This document shows positions 6,249 through 13,739 of a stretch of 16,989 bases of DNA, one piece after another. Under the pieces are notes generated by a model. That model saw only the letters and a list, made by a program, of their open reading frames with translations. It ran no database searches and had not been told where the DNA came from. Each line of letters begins with the position of its first letter. Position 1 is the stretch's first letter. Where the stretch lies: contig DAIDAW010000013.1 of NCBI GenBank assembly GCA_027310425.1, forward strand, positions 1 through 16,989. The letters run 5' to 3'. The position numbers and the translations under genes are program-made. Source of the DNA: a bacterium. GTDB taxonomy: Bacteria; Patescibacteriota; Minisyncoccia; UBA6257; Brennerbacteraceae.

Positions 6249-6458
6249 ATGAAAACAGGCGCTATGCGCCTGCCTTCAGAGGTTGCAACCTTTGTTCGGC
6301 TTATGGCAATGATATCCTGTATTGCACCAAACACAATTACAGTTGCACTCTTTTCCTAAGATATATAAAAAATCGTGCCAAAACTTCTTGAAGTTTTTCA
6401 CGGCAACCTCCTTTCGCGAACAGTATATCCTTGTTTTTGAAAAATGCAAGGAAAGGAA
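6249..6458. other. Hairpin-rich spacer upstream of murA
   Basis: No coding sequence is supported here. The spacer holds a perfect 7-bp hairpin CAGGCGC-TAT-GCGCCTG (6256-6272), the palindrome AGGTTGCAACCT (6280-6291), and an 18-nt palindrome AAAACTTC-TT-GAAGTTTT (6380-6397). The last is extended by CGTG/CACG pairing on its outer side and ends in T bases, so it may act as a terminator. Confidence 0.5.
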
Positions 6459-6491
6459 AAGTCGCGCTGCCCTTCCAGTTCAGCGCGACTT
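6459..6491 (-). terminator. Intrinsic terminator of the tRNA-Gln-like gene
   Basis: AAGTCGCGCTG and CAGCGCGACTT form a perfect 11-bp stem with an 11-base loop; on the minus strand it is followed by TTCC and TTTCC. It lies about 30 bp after the tRNA 3' end. Confidence 0.75.
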
Positions 6492-6520
6492 TATACACCC
6501 GCAGCTACAATGCTGCGGAG

Positions 6521-6594
6521 AGCCCCGGAAAGGATTCGAACCTCTGATTGCCGAAATCAAAATTCCGGCGCCTTCCCAGCTTGGCTACCGGGGC
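6521..6594 (-). tRNA. tRNA-Gln-like gene (anticodon TTG) with enlarged anticodon loop
   Basis: On the minus strand the acceptor GCCCCGG/CCGGGGC, D stem GCC/GGC and T arm AGAGG-TTCGAAT-CCTTT are clear. The anticodon arm is 18 rather than 17 nt: CCGGA, then ATTTTGAT, then TTCGG. This gives five pairs with one G-T and an 8-base loop. Aligned to bacterial tRNA-Gln, the loop is TTTTGAT (TTG) plus one extra A. If the loop is instead counted from A32, the anticodon would read TTT (Lys) with G37. The first pair G1-C72 and discriminator U73 are not typical of glutamine (U1-A72, G73). CCA is not encoded. It could be a functional variant, a frameshift-suppressor-like tRNA or a decaying gene. Confidence 0.7.
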
Positions 6595-6597
6595 ATT

Positions 6598-6670
6598 CAT
6601 GCGAGGCTGGCCTGTCTGCTCCTGGAGCTCTTGATAATCCGGCGCTCATTCCTCAAGGAATCCTCGCATG
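6598..6670. repeat. Inverted repeat with nested hairpins
   Basis: CATGCGAGG (6598-6606) and CCTCGCATG (6662-6670) are perfectly complementary and enclose two small hairpins, GCTCC-T-GGAGC (6618-6628) and ATTCCT-CA-AGGAAT (6648-6661). It lies directly upstream of the tRNA-Gln-like gene. It may be a processed leader, a small RNA or an old insertion scar; no coding sequence is seen between 6595 and 6807. Confidence 0.5.
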
Positions 6671-6747
6671 GCTTACATAATACGTTCCGGTCGGATACGA
6701 AACGCAAAGATAAACTTAATACTCCATTCAACCAGAAAGATGCATGC

Positions 6748-6776
6748 TTGTCAAAAAAATAAAAAAGTGTTTTACT
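6748..6776 (+). promoter_or_regulatory. Promoter for the small membrane protein gene
   Basis: TTGTCA (6748-6753), a 17-bp A-rich spacer and TTTACT (6771-6776). The predicted start near 6783 gives a 25-nt leader ending in a strong ribosome site. Confidence 0.5.
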
Positions 6777-6807
6777 GTACCTACTTTTTCTTTGGCGAGG
6801 AGGCCAT

Positions 6808-7065
6808 ATGAAAACAAGTATCGTGCGGACGCTGCCTGTGCTCTTCACATTTCTCATTTTACAGGCTGGAGGAAGCATCCTATGGTGCACGGCCACAGCA
6901 TGGATAGCTGGAACATTCGAATACAGCTGTATTCCAGTAAGTCGGGCAGAAGTCGGAGCAATGATCGCTGCCCAAGGGCTCATGGCGGGACTCATCCGGA
7001 CGCTGATTGCCGCGTGCGGGGCATTTTCCGTCATGATCCTTACACGGAGGGGAAGGCAAAACTAA
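6808..7065 (+). CDS. Small hypothetical membrane protein
   Basis: 85 aa with two hydrophobic segments, about residues 8-31 (LPVLFTFLILQAGGSILW) and 48-78 (GAMIAAQGLMAGLIRTLIAA onward), ending in a basic tail RRGRQN. Topology is probably both ends in the cytoplasm. No family is recognised. That it is a real gene is supported by GAGGAGG at 6797-6803, four bases before the ATG, by a promoter at 6748, and by a perfect terminator starting five bases after the stop. It is a single-gene unit on the plus strand between two minus-strand operons. Cysteines at residues 27 and 41 could matter if exposed. Confidence 0.75.
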   Translation: MKTSIVRTLPVLFTFLILQAGGSILWCTATAWIAGTFEYSCIPVSRAEVGAMIAAQGLMAGLIRTLIAACGAFSVMILTRRGRQN

Positions 7066-7069
7066 CATT

Positions 7070-7101
7070 AAAAAATGTGCGCTTTCGAGCGCACATTTTT
7101 T
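7070..7101. terminator. Strong bidirectional terminator
   Basis: AAAAAATGTGCGCT, loop TTCG, AGCGCACATTTTTT: a perfect 14-bp stem with A and T runs on both sides. It ends the small membrane protein gene from the left and the long minus-strand operon from the right; the DUF167 stop codon overlaps it. Confidence 0.95.
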
Positions 7102-7321
7102 ATGCTTGTATTTCAAATATTTTATTCCGCGACGCCGCGCCGGAAACAAGACGAACGCGCGACAGCGGCACGCGCACGTGCTCCGCAAGAGCGCGCATCA
7201 CGGCGTGATTGGCCTTGCCCTGGCGCGCCGGCTCCGTGACGGAAATCTCGAAATGCGCAGCGTCCAGCTGCGCAACACATCCCCGCTTTGCATTCGGCTT
7301 CACCTTCACAAAAATTTTCAT
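7100..7321 (-). CDS. DUF167 / UPF0235 (YggU-like) protein
   Basis: 73-aa protein of the DUF167 family, whose molecular function is unknown. Family features: MKIFVKVKPNAKR at the N-terminus, the EISVTEPARQGKANHAVMRALAEH core, and the final RVRLVSGAASRNKIFEI strand-helix-strand. The ATG overlaps the stop of the ITPase gene in an ATGA junction, so it is translationally coupled. It is the last gene of the operon; its stop lies in the terminator at 7070-7101. Confidence 0.9.
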   Translation of the reverse strand: MKIFVKVKPNAKRGCVAQLDAAHFEISVTEPARQGKANHAVMRALAEHVRVPLSRVRLVSGAASRNKIFEIQA

Positions 7322-7872
7322 GACGCGTGCGTACGCATAAAGCGCGCCAGCTTATCCAACGCCTTTCTTCGTGCGGAGATTTTCAATTTTACCGCATCTC
7401 CCAGTTCTGCAAATGTTTTCGCGTATCCTTTTGGGATAACCAATGCGTCGAATCCCCATCCTTGCGTGCCACGCTCGGAGAACGCAAGTTTGCCTTCCAA
7501 GCGTCCCACGAACGGATAAAAATTTTTCCCGTCGAATAGGCCATATGCAACAACCCATTCAAGGGCTCGATTCCGTTTGGGAACAAATTTCGGCAGCTGG
7601 TTGTATCCAATGGTCGAATGGACCCATTTGATGAAAGGGCCCGGAAAGCCGTTCCAACCCTTTAAATATAAAGCGACGTCTTCGGCGATCACGGGTTTGT
7701 GCAGGCGCGCATACGCTTCCCGCGTTTTGTGTTCAATGATTTTCACGACATCCATATCTTGGATTTCATCCAAATCGAGCGAAATCCGTTTGACGGGAAT
7801 GCGAAGCGTCGCCGCAACTTCGCGGGCTTTATTATCATTTGACGTGACGAAATACACTTCTTTAAAGTTCAT
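7318..7872 (-). CDS. Non-canonical purine NTP pyrophosphatase (Ham1/RdgB/ITPase family)
   Basis: Hydrolyses dITP, ITP and XTP to monophosphates, keeping deaminated purines out of DNA and RNA. The 184-aa length is typical. Visible motifs: VTSNDNKAREV (residues 9-19), DEIQDMD (35-41), the metal and substrate segment AEDVALYL (63-70), GFPGPFIKW (75-83) and GWGFD (138-142). The usual SHR near the C-terminus is SARRKAL here, with Ala in the histidine place. The overall pattern is closer to archaeal and eukaryotic ITPases than to E. coli RdgB. It starts two bases after the mraY stop and overlaps DUF167 by ATGA. Confidence 0.9.
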   Translation of the reverse strand: MNFKEVYFVTSNDNKAREVAATLRIPVKRISLDLDEIQDMDVVKIIEHKTREAYARLHKPVIAEDVALYLKGWNGFPGPFIKWVHSTIGYNQLPKFVPKRNRALEWVVAYGLFDGKNFYPFVGRLEGKLAFSERGTQGWGFDALVIPKGYAKTFAELGDAVKLKISARRKALDKLARFMRTHAS

Positions 7873-7874
7873 AG

Positions 7875-8924
7875 TTATTGGAGCAGAAATCTATCCATGA
7901 AAAATATGATGAGGCCGAATCCCGCGACAATGCCTGCGACGATCCAGAACCGCATGGTCACGCGCGGCTCAGGCCAGCCTTTCGCCTCGAAATGATGGTG
8001 GATCGGCGCGGAAATGAATATCTTTGTCTTGAAAAACTTCTTTGACGTGAGCTGGATGACGTCGGAAAGCCCTTCTACCACGAGAATAAAACCGAAGAAC
8101 GGCAGCAGGAGCGCGGTGTTCGTGAGCAAGGCAATCACCGCAATCACGACGCCCAGCGACATAGCGCCGGTATCTCCCATAAAAAACCGCGCGGGATAAA
8201 TGTTGAACCATAAAAACGCGACGAGCGCGCCGATAATGCTGCCGGTGAATACCATCAGATCGAACCTGCCTTCGGCAAAAGCGACGACGGCGAGCGAAGA
8301 AAGCGCAACGAGGGCAATGCCTTCCGCCAGGCCGTCCAGGCCGTTGGTTAAATCAAGCGCGAACGACGTTCCCATCACGACAACAATGAAAAACAGCGCG
8401 TAGGGCAGCACGCCAACCACGACATCGCCGAAAAACGGAATACTCAAGACGTCCCATTGCAATTTCACGGCAAACCACCATGCGCCAATGAGCGCAACCG
8501 CAAAAAAGATGAGGATGCGCTGGCGCATCGTAAATCCGTTTTTACCCCACCATTTCAGAATGCCCGCGATATCGTCAGCTGCACCGGCCAGGGCAGCCAG
8601 TATCATGAGCGCCAGCGGCAAATACGTCTGTGCGCGGTTCATGAACGAAAGTTGGCCCCAAAACCCGTCGAACAGGCGCGCGAGGAGCGCAAAGACGAGC
8701 GACAGAAGCAGTACTGTGCCCCAAATCATAATGCCGGCCATAACCGGCGTGCCTTCTTTGGCTGCGTGCATCCGGTTGAAAATCGGCGTGCCTTCTTTGG
8801 CGATATGTTTTTTGCTGTTCAGCCGCTTGATCAACGATTCAACCGGAACAACCAGCACAAGGCCGGTTCCGAATGAAATAAGCACAACAACGACGAAACG
8901 GACGATTTGGATGAATTCCGACAT
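7875..8924 (-). CDS. mraY: Phospho-N-acetylmuramoyl-pentapeptide-transferase
   Basis: Integral membrane enzyme that makes lipid I from UDP-MurNAc-pentapeptide and undecaprenyl phosphate. The 349-aa product has about ten membrane segments, starting with residues 7-28. Conserved sites: the KEGTPVMAG loop (56-64), Asp117-Asp118 in AGAADDIAG, LTNGLDGLAEG (192-202), FMGDTGAMSLG with Asp251, and HHHFEAKGW (309-317). LTNGLDG replaces the usual LTDGLDG. The segment AKEGTP occurs twice (42-47, 55-60), encoded by an exact 18-nt repeat. It sits 16 bp after dacA without a clear Shine-Dalgarno. Together with dacA it forms the wall-synthesis part of the operon. Confidence 0.96.
   Translation of the reverse strand: MSEFIQIVRFVVVVLISFGTGLVLVVPVESLIKRLNSKKHIAKEGTPIFNRMHAAKEGTPVMAGIMIWGTVLLLSLVFALLARLFDGFWGQLSFMNRAQTYLPLALMILAALAGAADDIAGILKWWGKNGFTMRQRILIFFAVALIGAWWFAVKLQWDVLSIPFFGDVVVGVLPYALFFIVVVMGTSFALDLTNGLDGLAEGIALVALSSLAVVAFAEGRFDLMVFTGSIIGALVAFLWFNIYPARFFMGDTGAMSLGVVIAVIALLTNTALLLPFFGFILVVEGLSDVIQLTSKKFFKTKIFISAPIHHHFEAKGWPEPRVTMRFWIVAGIVAGFGLIIFFMDRFLLQ
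8745..8801 (-). repeat. 18-nt direct repeat inside mraY
   Basis: CGGCGTGCCTTCTTTGGC occurs at 8745-8762 and 8784-8801, 39 bp (13 codons) apart and in frame. It encodes AKEGTP twice. Exact DNA identity suggests recent local conversion or duplication rather than protein-level selection alone. Confidence 0.85.
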
Positions 8925-8940
8925 AAGCGCGAATCCGATT

Positions 8941-9915
8941 CTATTGAAGCGTTTTCAGTGTATCAGACATCCGCCGCGAATACCACGACAGAATCTCGTT
9001 CGTGTCGCCGAACCGATCATTGGAACCGAGCACGATGCTTGCGAATATTCCCGCATCGGTTTTAAATACCACGAGCAGACTGCCGCCCGCTTCAGGCGTA
9101 TAGCCGGTTTTCGACCCCAGAAATCCGGGAATCTGGCTCAAAATAGCATTCGTATTATTGAGCACGAATGTCCTGCCCTGTTCGGTCACGATCGTCAGGC
9201 GCGCGTATTTGGAAAACGAGAGCAATTCCGGATATTGTTGCTCGACAAACCGAGCAAAAACCGCGAGGTCGGAAACGCTCGATACGTCTTTGCCGAGCCC
9301 GACCGGATCATCAAAACGCGTGCGCGCCATGCCCAACTCCTGCGCAATCCTGTTCATGCGCGCCACAAACTCCGGAATGCCGCCCCGGAACACCGTTCTT
9401 CCCACGGCGCGCGCAATGGCGTTATCCGACGATATCAAAAGGAAATAGAGCGCTTCGTCCCGCGTGAACTGGTCTCCGACGCGCAAATCCTTGTTGACCG
9501 ATTCCACGGCAAGATCGTCCGCGGTAAGCGTCAGAATCGCAGTCGAGCTCGCGTATTGGCGCGCCACAAGCGCGGTCATCAGCTTCGTGAGGGATGCGAT
9601 TCCTTGCGGAGCGTCGGAGTTCTGGGACCAGAGCGTTTCGCGCGCGCTTAAATTCCAAAGGCCTGCTGCGCGCGCACCAACCTGCGGCTCCGCATCAATC
9701 TGCTCGGAAACGGAAGATGACGCGGTTTTTTGCTGGAAAAATTGCGGCAAAAATGTCGAGATCGGATACGGAATCAAAATGTTTGCGCTGAGCGGTTTAT
9801 CCGCGCGCGCGCCGGGCCGCTCCGGGCGCACGGACGCGCCGCGAGACAAAAAACGCCCTCCTGCCCACAGGACGAGAAGAGCTAATACTGCAATGAAAAA
9901 TTGGGTAATCCGCAT
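8941..9915 (-). CDS. dacA: D-alanyl-D-alanine carboxypeptidase (peptidase S11, PBP5-like)
   Basis: Serine carboxypeptidase that removes the terminal D-Ala of peptidoglycan stem peptides outside the membrane. The 324-aa product has an N-terminal signal anchor (about residues 4-20, FFIAVLALLVLWAGG) and a low-complexity linker to about 75. The three penicillin-binding motifs follow: SLTK (108-111, Ser nucleophile), SDN (163-165) and KTG (269-271). The C-terminal beta domain of E. coli PBP5 appears absent, so the protein probably stays membrane-bound by its N-terminus. It starts eight bases after scpB with only a weak AAGAGA site. Gene symbol follows the family; the exact paralog is not certain. 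Confidence 0.92.
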   Translation of the reverse strand: MRITQFFIAVLALLVLWAGGRFLSRGASVRPERPGARADKPLSANILIPYPISTFLPQFFQQKTASSSVSEQIDAEPQVGARAAGLWNLSARETLWSQNSDAPQGIASLTKLMTALVARQYASSTAILTLTADDLAVESVNKDLRVGDQFTRDEALYFLLISSDNAIARAVGRTVFRGGIPEFVARMNRIAQELGMARTRFDDPVGLGKDVSSVSDLAVFARFVEQQYPELLSFSKYARLTIVTEQGRTFVLNNTNAILSQIPGFLGSKTGYTPEAGGSLLVVFKTDAGIFASIVLGSNDRFGDTNEILSWYSRRMSDTLKTLQ

Positions 9916-9922
9916 TATTCTC

Positions 9923-10531
9923 TTATTCGCTCACACTTGAAGGAATGATGGAATCAGCCGCGCGCTGTTCCTGTTCCTTGGATTGCTGCGCCAAACCGTC
10001 GAATTTCTTATTCAAAACTTCAAAATCAGGCAGTTCCCCGGCGTTCGCGATACCCAGAAGTTGCAGCAGCGCAAACGAAGGTTTATAGAAGAATACATGA
10101 TGGCCTTTTGCGTCCTGTTCGCGCTCGATCAGGCCGCGCAAAAGCAGATTGCGCACAATAAAGCTCGAGTTCACGCCGCGCACGGCATCGATATCGGCGC
10201 GCGAAACCGGCGCGCGGTACAAAATAATGCTCAATGTTTCCAGGCTCGCTGCGGACAAATCCTGCTCGAAATCCTGGCGCAACACGCGTTCGATGGTTTC
10301 CAGATTTTCCGGCTTGGTGCCCAAACGATAAGAATCATCCTGACGCATCAGGCACAATCCCCGCTCCGGAAGCGCCTCGTACGACGCTCCAAGATGCTCC
10401 GCGACTTCTCGCGCGTCGCTGTCCGATATTCCAAGCGCTGCGGCGATATCGGCAATCCCCATCGCCTCGCCGTATGCGAACAAAAGCGATTCAAGATTCG
10501 ATTGGTGCGCATTGCGCGCTGCGTCATCCAT
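9923..10531 (-). CDS. scpB: Segregation and condensation protein B
   Basis: Winged-helix kleisin-binding subunit of the SMC-ScpAB condensin, which compacts and helps separate chromosomes. The 202-aa product matches the usual length. Visible: LESLLFAYGEAMGIADIAAAL at the N-terminal winged helix, the YRLGTKPE turn, and LETLSIILYRAPVSRADIDAVRGVNS, a hallmark of ScpB; then a second winged helix with LLRGLIERE and FALLQLLGI. The tail is glutamine- and glutamate-rich. It overlaps scpA by eight bases, so the two are coupled, as expected for partners. Confidence 0.95.
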   Translation of the reverse strand: MDDAARNAHQSNLESLLFAYGEAMGIADIAAALGISDSDAREVAEHLGASYEALPERGLCLMRQDDSYRLGTKPENLETIERVLRQDFEQDLSAASLETLSIILYRAPVSRADIDAVRGVNSSFIVRNLLLRGLIEREQDAKGHHVFFYKPSFALLQLLGIANAGELPDFEVLNKKFDGLAQQSKEQEQRAADSIIPSSVSE

Positions 10532-11246
10532 CAGAGAGTATGCTTTCAGATTTTGAAACGATAAGATCGCTTCCGTCCTGCGATTGCTCTAACGATACCA
10601 TCTTTTCCCGAAAAAGGAACAGAAGCGCGAGGAACGCGACGATAATATCTATTTTCTTCGACGATGCGCCGGCGAGCGAACGCAAAGAAGTGCGCGCCTG
10701 TTGCTGGATGCGCGCGATAATATCCTGAATCTTGCGTTCGATGCTCACGACGCGCTCGGCGACCTGCTGCTCCCTGGGTTGCACGAACCGCTCCCATGTC
10801 GCGAGCACGCTCCCAAACAAGGTTGCGGCGCGCGCCGCATCAAACGGACGAGGAGGATAGAAAACAGCAGGGCGCTCGTGCCACAATTCACGCGCCGCGA
10901 TGCCGACCGGCGCGCGGGCGCGCGAACGAAGATACGGCACCTGATCGCGGAACCTCCGGTATTCTTCCAGCGCCTGTTTGAGTGACGCGACTTCCTGTTC
11001 TTCTTCCGGCGTCAGCTCGAGACCCGGCAGCAACGCTTTTGATTTAATGAGCAAAAGGCGCGATGCCACAACCACGAAATCAGCAAGGTCGGAGAGCGAA
11101 TGCGATTCCATGGTTCGCACCGCTTCAAGATATTGGTCGGTGACTATGCCGAGCGATACGTCAGTCACTGACAATTTGTTCTGCTCGATCAGTTCAAGAA
11201 GCAACTCGAGCGGTCCCTGGAATTGTTCAAGCCGTACGGTGACCAT
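10524..11246 (-). CDS. scpA: Segregation and condensation protein A
   Basis: Kleisin subunit that bridges the SMC heads in condensin. The 240-aa product carries the N-terminal signature FQGPLELLLELIEQNKLSV, then VTDQYLEAV, LADFVVVASRLLLIKSKALLP, an acidic linker, and a C-terminal winged helix with IIVAFLALLFLFREKMVSLEQ. Its start lies inside the secA end: ATGGTCACC is read in another frame within the last SecA codons, a 20-bp overlap. It therefore depends on secA translation. The smc gene is not in the window. Confidence 0.95.
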   Translation of the reverse strand: MVTVRLEQFQGPLELLLELIEQNKLSVTDVSLGIVTDQYLEAVRTMESHSLSDLADFVVVASRLLLIKSKALLPGLELTPEEEQEVASLKQALEEYRRFRDQVPYLRSRARAPVGIAARELWHERPAVFYPPRPFDAARAATLFGSVLATWERFVQPREQQVAERVVSIERKIQDIIARIQQQARTSLRSLAGASSKKIDIIVAFLALLFLFREKMVSLEQSQDGSDLIVSKSESILSDG

Positions 11247-13734
11247 GCGATTGCAAAGCGCTGCGCACGACCAGAAGCGCGATATGCGAATTCATCTGCT
11301 GAAATAATTCCCGATACATCCGATGCCCTTCCCTGCGGTATTCGACAAGCGGATCGTGCTGGCCGTACGAACGCAGCGACGCGGAATCGCGCAGCCCCTC
11401 CATTGCATCCAGATGACTCATCCAGTACATATCGAACACGCGCAACAGCGCCGCGCGCGCCCAATCCCAAAATTGTTCTTTCTCCTGCCCGCCTATCTCT
11501 GATACCGGTTTCCATAGCCATGCAAATACGTCATCAACCGTTTGTTCGCGCCCCGCAGCAAGAGTCTGCTCATTCATTTTGCGGGATGCCTGTCCGAACT
11601 GCCCGAGCGCCTGCTCCAAAAATCCAGCCGGATCATCCTGCGCGAACGCCGCGTCAACCAAAGAATTTGCTTCTGCGCGCAGTTTTTCACGCACCAGATT
11701 TTGGATGCCTTCGCCATCCTTTTCAAGTACTGCTCTGCGCTCGCGGTAAAACGCGTCGCGCTGACGGTTGAGAACGTCATCATATTCAAGCACGTGTTTC
11801 CGGATGTCAAAATACAAACCTTCCACTTTTGTCTGCGCGGCATCCAGCGCCTGCGTCACGAACCGATGCTCGATCGGCTCGTCCGCGGGTATGCCAAGGC
11901 GTTCGAAATACGGCTTCAGCTTCTCCGATCCGAATACTCGCATAAGATCATCGTCCAAGGAAACGTAAAATTGGCTCGATCCCGGATCACCCTGCCTGCC
12001 GGAGCGTCCCCGCAGCTGGTTATCGATGCGCCGCGCCTCATGGCGTTCCGTGCCAATCACGTGCAAACCGCCCAGCGCCTTCACTTCCTGAGCGCCGGTT
12101 TCATGATACGGATTGCCGCCCAACAAAATATCAACGCCCCTGCCTGCCATGTTAGTTGCCACGGTCACCGCGCCGCGCGCGCCTGCCTGCGCGATGATCG
12201 CGGCTTCCTGCTCGTGGTTTTTCGCGTTCAGCACATGATGGGGAATGCCTTCGCGGTCTAACAATTTCGACAGGTATTCGTTTTTTTCTATGGAAATCGT
12301 GCCGACAAGAACCGGCTGGCCGCTCTCGTGGCGCGCTTTGATTTCTTTGACGAGCGCCGTGAATTTTCCCTGTTCGTTGCCGAATACTTTGTCCGGTGAG
12401 TCGGCGCGCACCATCGGCTGATGCGTGGGAATCTGCACGACGTCAAGGCGATACACTTTATGGAATTCTTCCGAGGACGTTGCCGCGGTTCCCGTCATGC
12501 CGGCAAGCTTCGGATACATGCGGAAATAATTCTGAATCGTAATCGTAGCGTACGTTCTGCTCTCTTCCTGGATGCGCACGCCCTCTTTGGCCTCGAGCGC
12601 CTGATGCAGGCCGCCGGAATAGCGCCTCCCGTGCATGAGCCTGCCCGTGAATTCGTCTACGATGACAATCTCCCCGTTTTTTACCACGTAGTGCTTGTCG
12701 CGCTGGAACAGAACGTGCGCCTTGAGCGACTCCTCAAGATGATGCACGAGCACGAGATTGTTCTCTTCATAAATTTTTCTGCCCAGAAGCGAGTTCACTT
12801 TTTCAATACCCGCTTCGGTCAGGGACACGGCGCGCTTTTTTTCGTCCACGGTATAATCATCCGCTGCGCGCAGGCGCGGAGCAACTTTCGCAAATTCGCG
12901 ATACAGTTTTCCCGCGTCTTCATCCGGCGCGGAAATAATGAGCGGCGTGCGCGCTTCATCGATGAGAATGCTATCCACTTCATCGATGATCGCGTACGAA
13001 AACCCGCGCTGCACCATCTGCGCCTTGTCGTACACGAGATTATCCCGCAGATAATCGAATCCGAATTCGCTGTTCGTGCCGTACACAATGTCGGCTTCGT
13101 ACGCTTCCCGTCTGCCGACCGGCTTCAAAAATTCATGCACAATCTTAAAGCTGCCCAGTTCGTCGCGCTTCGCATCCTGCGCAAGCGCGCCAACATGAAG
13201 CGATGCAGCCGCCTGCGCCGAAGTATAGAGTGGATCATATAGAAACGCATTGTCATGCACGAGGCAGGCGACGCGCAATCCGAGCGCGTCGTAGACCTGG
13301 CCCATCCACACGGCGTCGCGCTGCGCGAGATAATCGTTCACCGTCACGATGTGCACGCTGCCGAAAAGTCCGCGCAAATACGCAGGCAGCGTTGCCGCGA
13401 GCGTTTTTCCTTCTCCTGTTTTCATTTCCGCAATCTTCCCGTGAGCCATCGCGATGCCCCCCATCAGCTGTTCGTCGAAATGCCGTTGGCCAAGAGTCCG
13501 GCGCGCTATTTCGCGCACGAGAGCGAACGCTTCAGGAAGAAGCGCGTCAAGTGATTCGCCGCCCGATGCCCGAGCCTGGAGCGCCATGCTGCGTTCGCGG
13601 AGCGCTTCGCGCGTCAATTTTTCAAACTCCGACTCGAAGCCGTTAATCGCGCGCACTGTAGGCAAAAAACCGCGCGCCGTGCGCGCTTCGACAGTCTGAA
13701 AAAATTGTTTCACGAACTGAAACATGTCTGCCAC
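11227..13734 (-). CDS. secA: Preprotein translocase ATPase SecA
   Basis: Motor ATPase that pushes unfolded preproteins through SecYEG at the inner face of the membrane. The 835-aa product has Walker A MKTGEGKT (residues 104-111), YGTNSEFGFDYLRDN (218-232), DEVDSILIDEARTPL (251-265), the central AGMTGTA motif and the second nucleotide domain with TNMAGRGVDI and QLRGRSGRQGDPG. An insertion of about 40 residues after VACLVHDNAF (about 155-205) is absent from E. coli SecA. The C-terminal zinc motif (CxC...CH) for SecB binding is missing. A GTG start at 13734 is chosen because GGAGG lies ten bases before it, inside the end of hpf; an ATG three codons later is the alternative. Confidence 0.97.
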   Translation of the reverse strand: MADMFQFVKQFFQTVEARTARGFLPTVRAINGFESEFEKLTREALRERSMALQARASGGESLDALLPEAFALVREIARRTLGQRHFDEQLMGGIAMAHGKIAEMKTGEGKTLAATLPAYLRGLFGSVHIVTVNDYLAQRDAVWMGQVYDALGLRVACLVHDNAFLYDPLYTSAQAAASLHVGALAQDAKRDELGSFKIVHEFLKPVGRREAYEADIVYGTNSEFGFDYLRDNLVYDKAQMVQRGFSYAIIDEVDSILIDEARTPLIISAPDEDAGKLYREFAKVAPRLRAADDYTVDEKKRAVSLTEAGIEKVNSLLGRKIYEENNLVLVHHLEESLKAHVLFQRDKHYVVKNGEIVIVDEFTGRLMHGRRYSGGLHQALEAKEGVRIQEESRTYATITIQNYFRMYPKLAGMTGTAATSSEEFHKVYRLDVVQIPTHQPMVRADSPDKVFGNEQGKFTALVKEIKARHESGQPVLVGTISIEKNEYLSKLLDREGIPHHVLNAKNHEQEAAIIAQAGARGAVTVATNMAGRGVDILLGGNPYHETGAQEVKALGGLHVIGTERHEARRIDNQLRGRSGRQGDPGSSQFYVSLDDDLMRVFGSEKLKPYFERLGIPADEPIEHRFVTQALDAAQTKVEGLYFDIRKHVLEYDDVLNRQRDAFYRERRAVLEKDGEGIQNLVREKLRAEANSLVDAAFAQDDPAGFLEQALGQFGQASRKMNEQTLAAGREQTVDDVFAWLWKPVSEIGGQEKEQFWDWARAALLRVFDMYWMSHLDAMEGLRDSASLRSYGQHDPLVEYRREGHRMYRELFQQMNSHIALLVVRSALQSHGHRTA

Positions 13735-13739
13735 AAAAT

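Noticed and set aside
8488..9651. 387-codon plus-strand frame opposite mraY and dacA
   Set aside because: It spans two well-supported minus-strand genes and has shadow-type composition rich in Arg, His and Pro.
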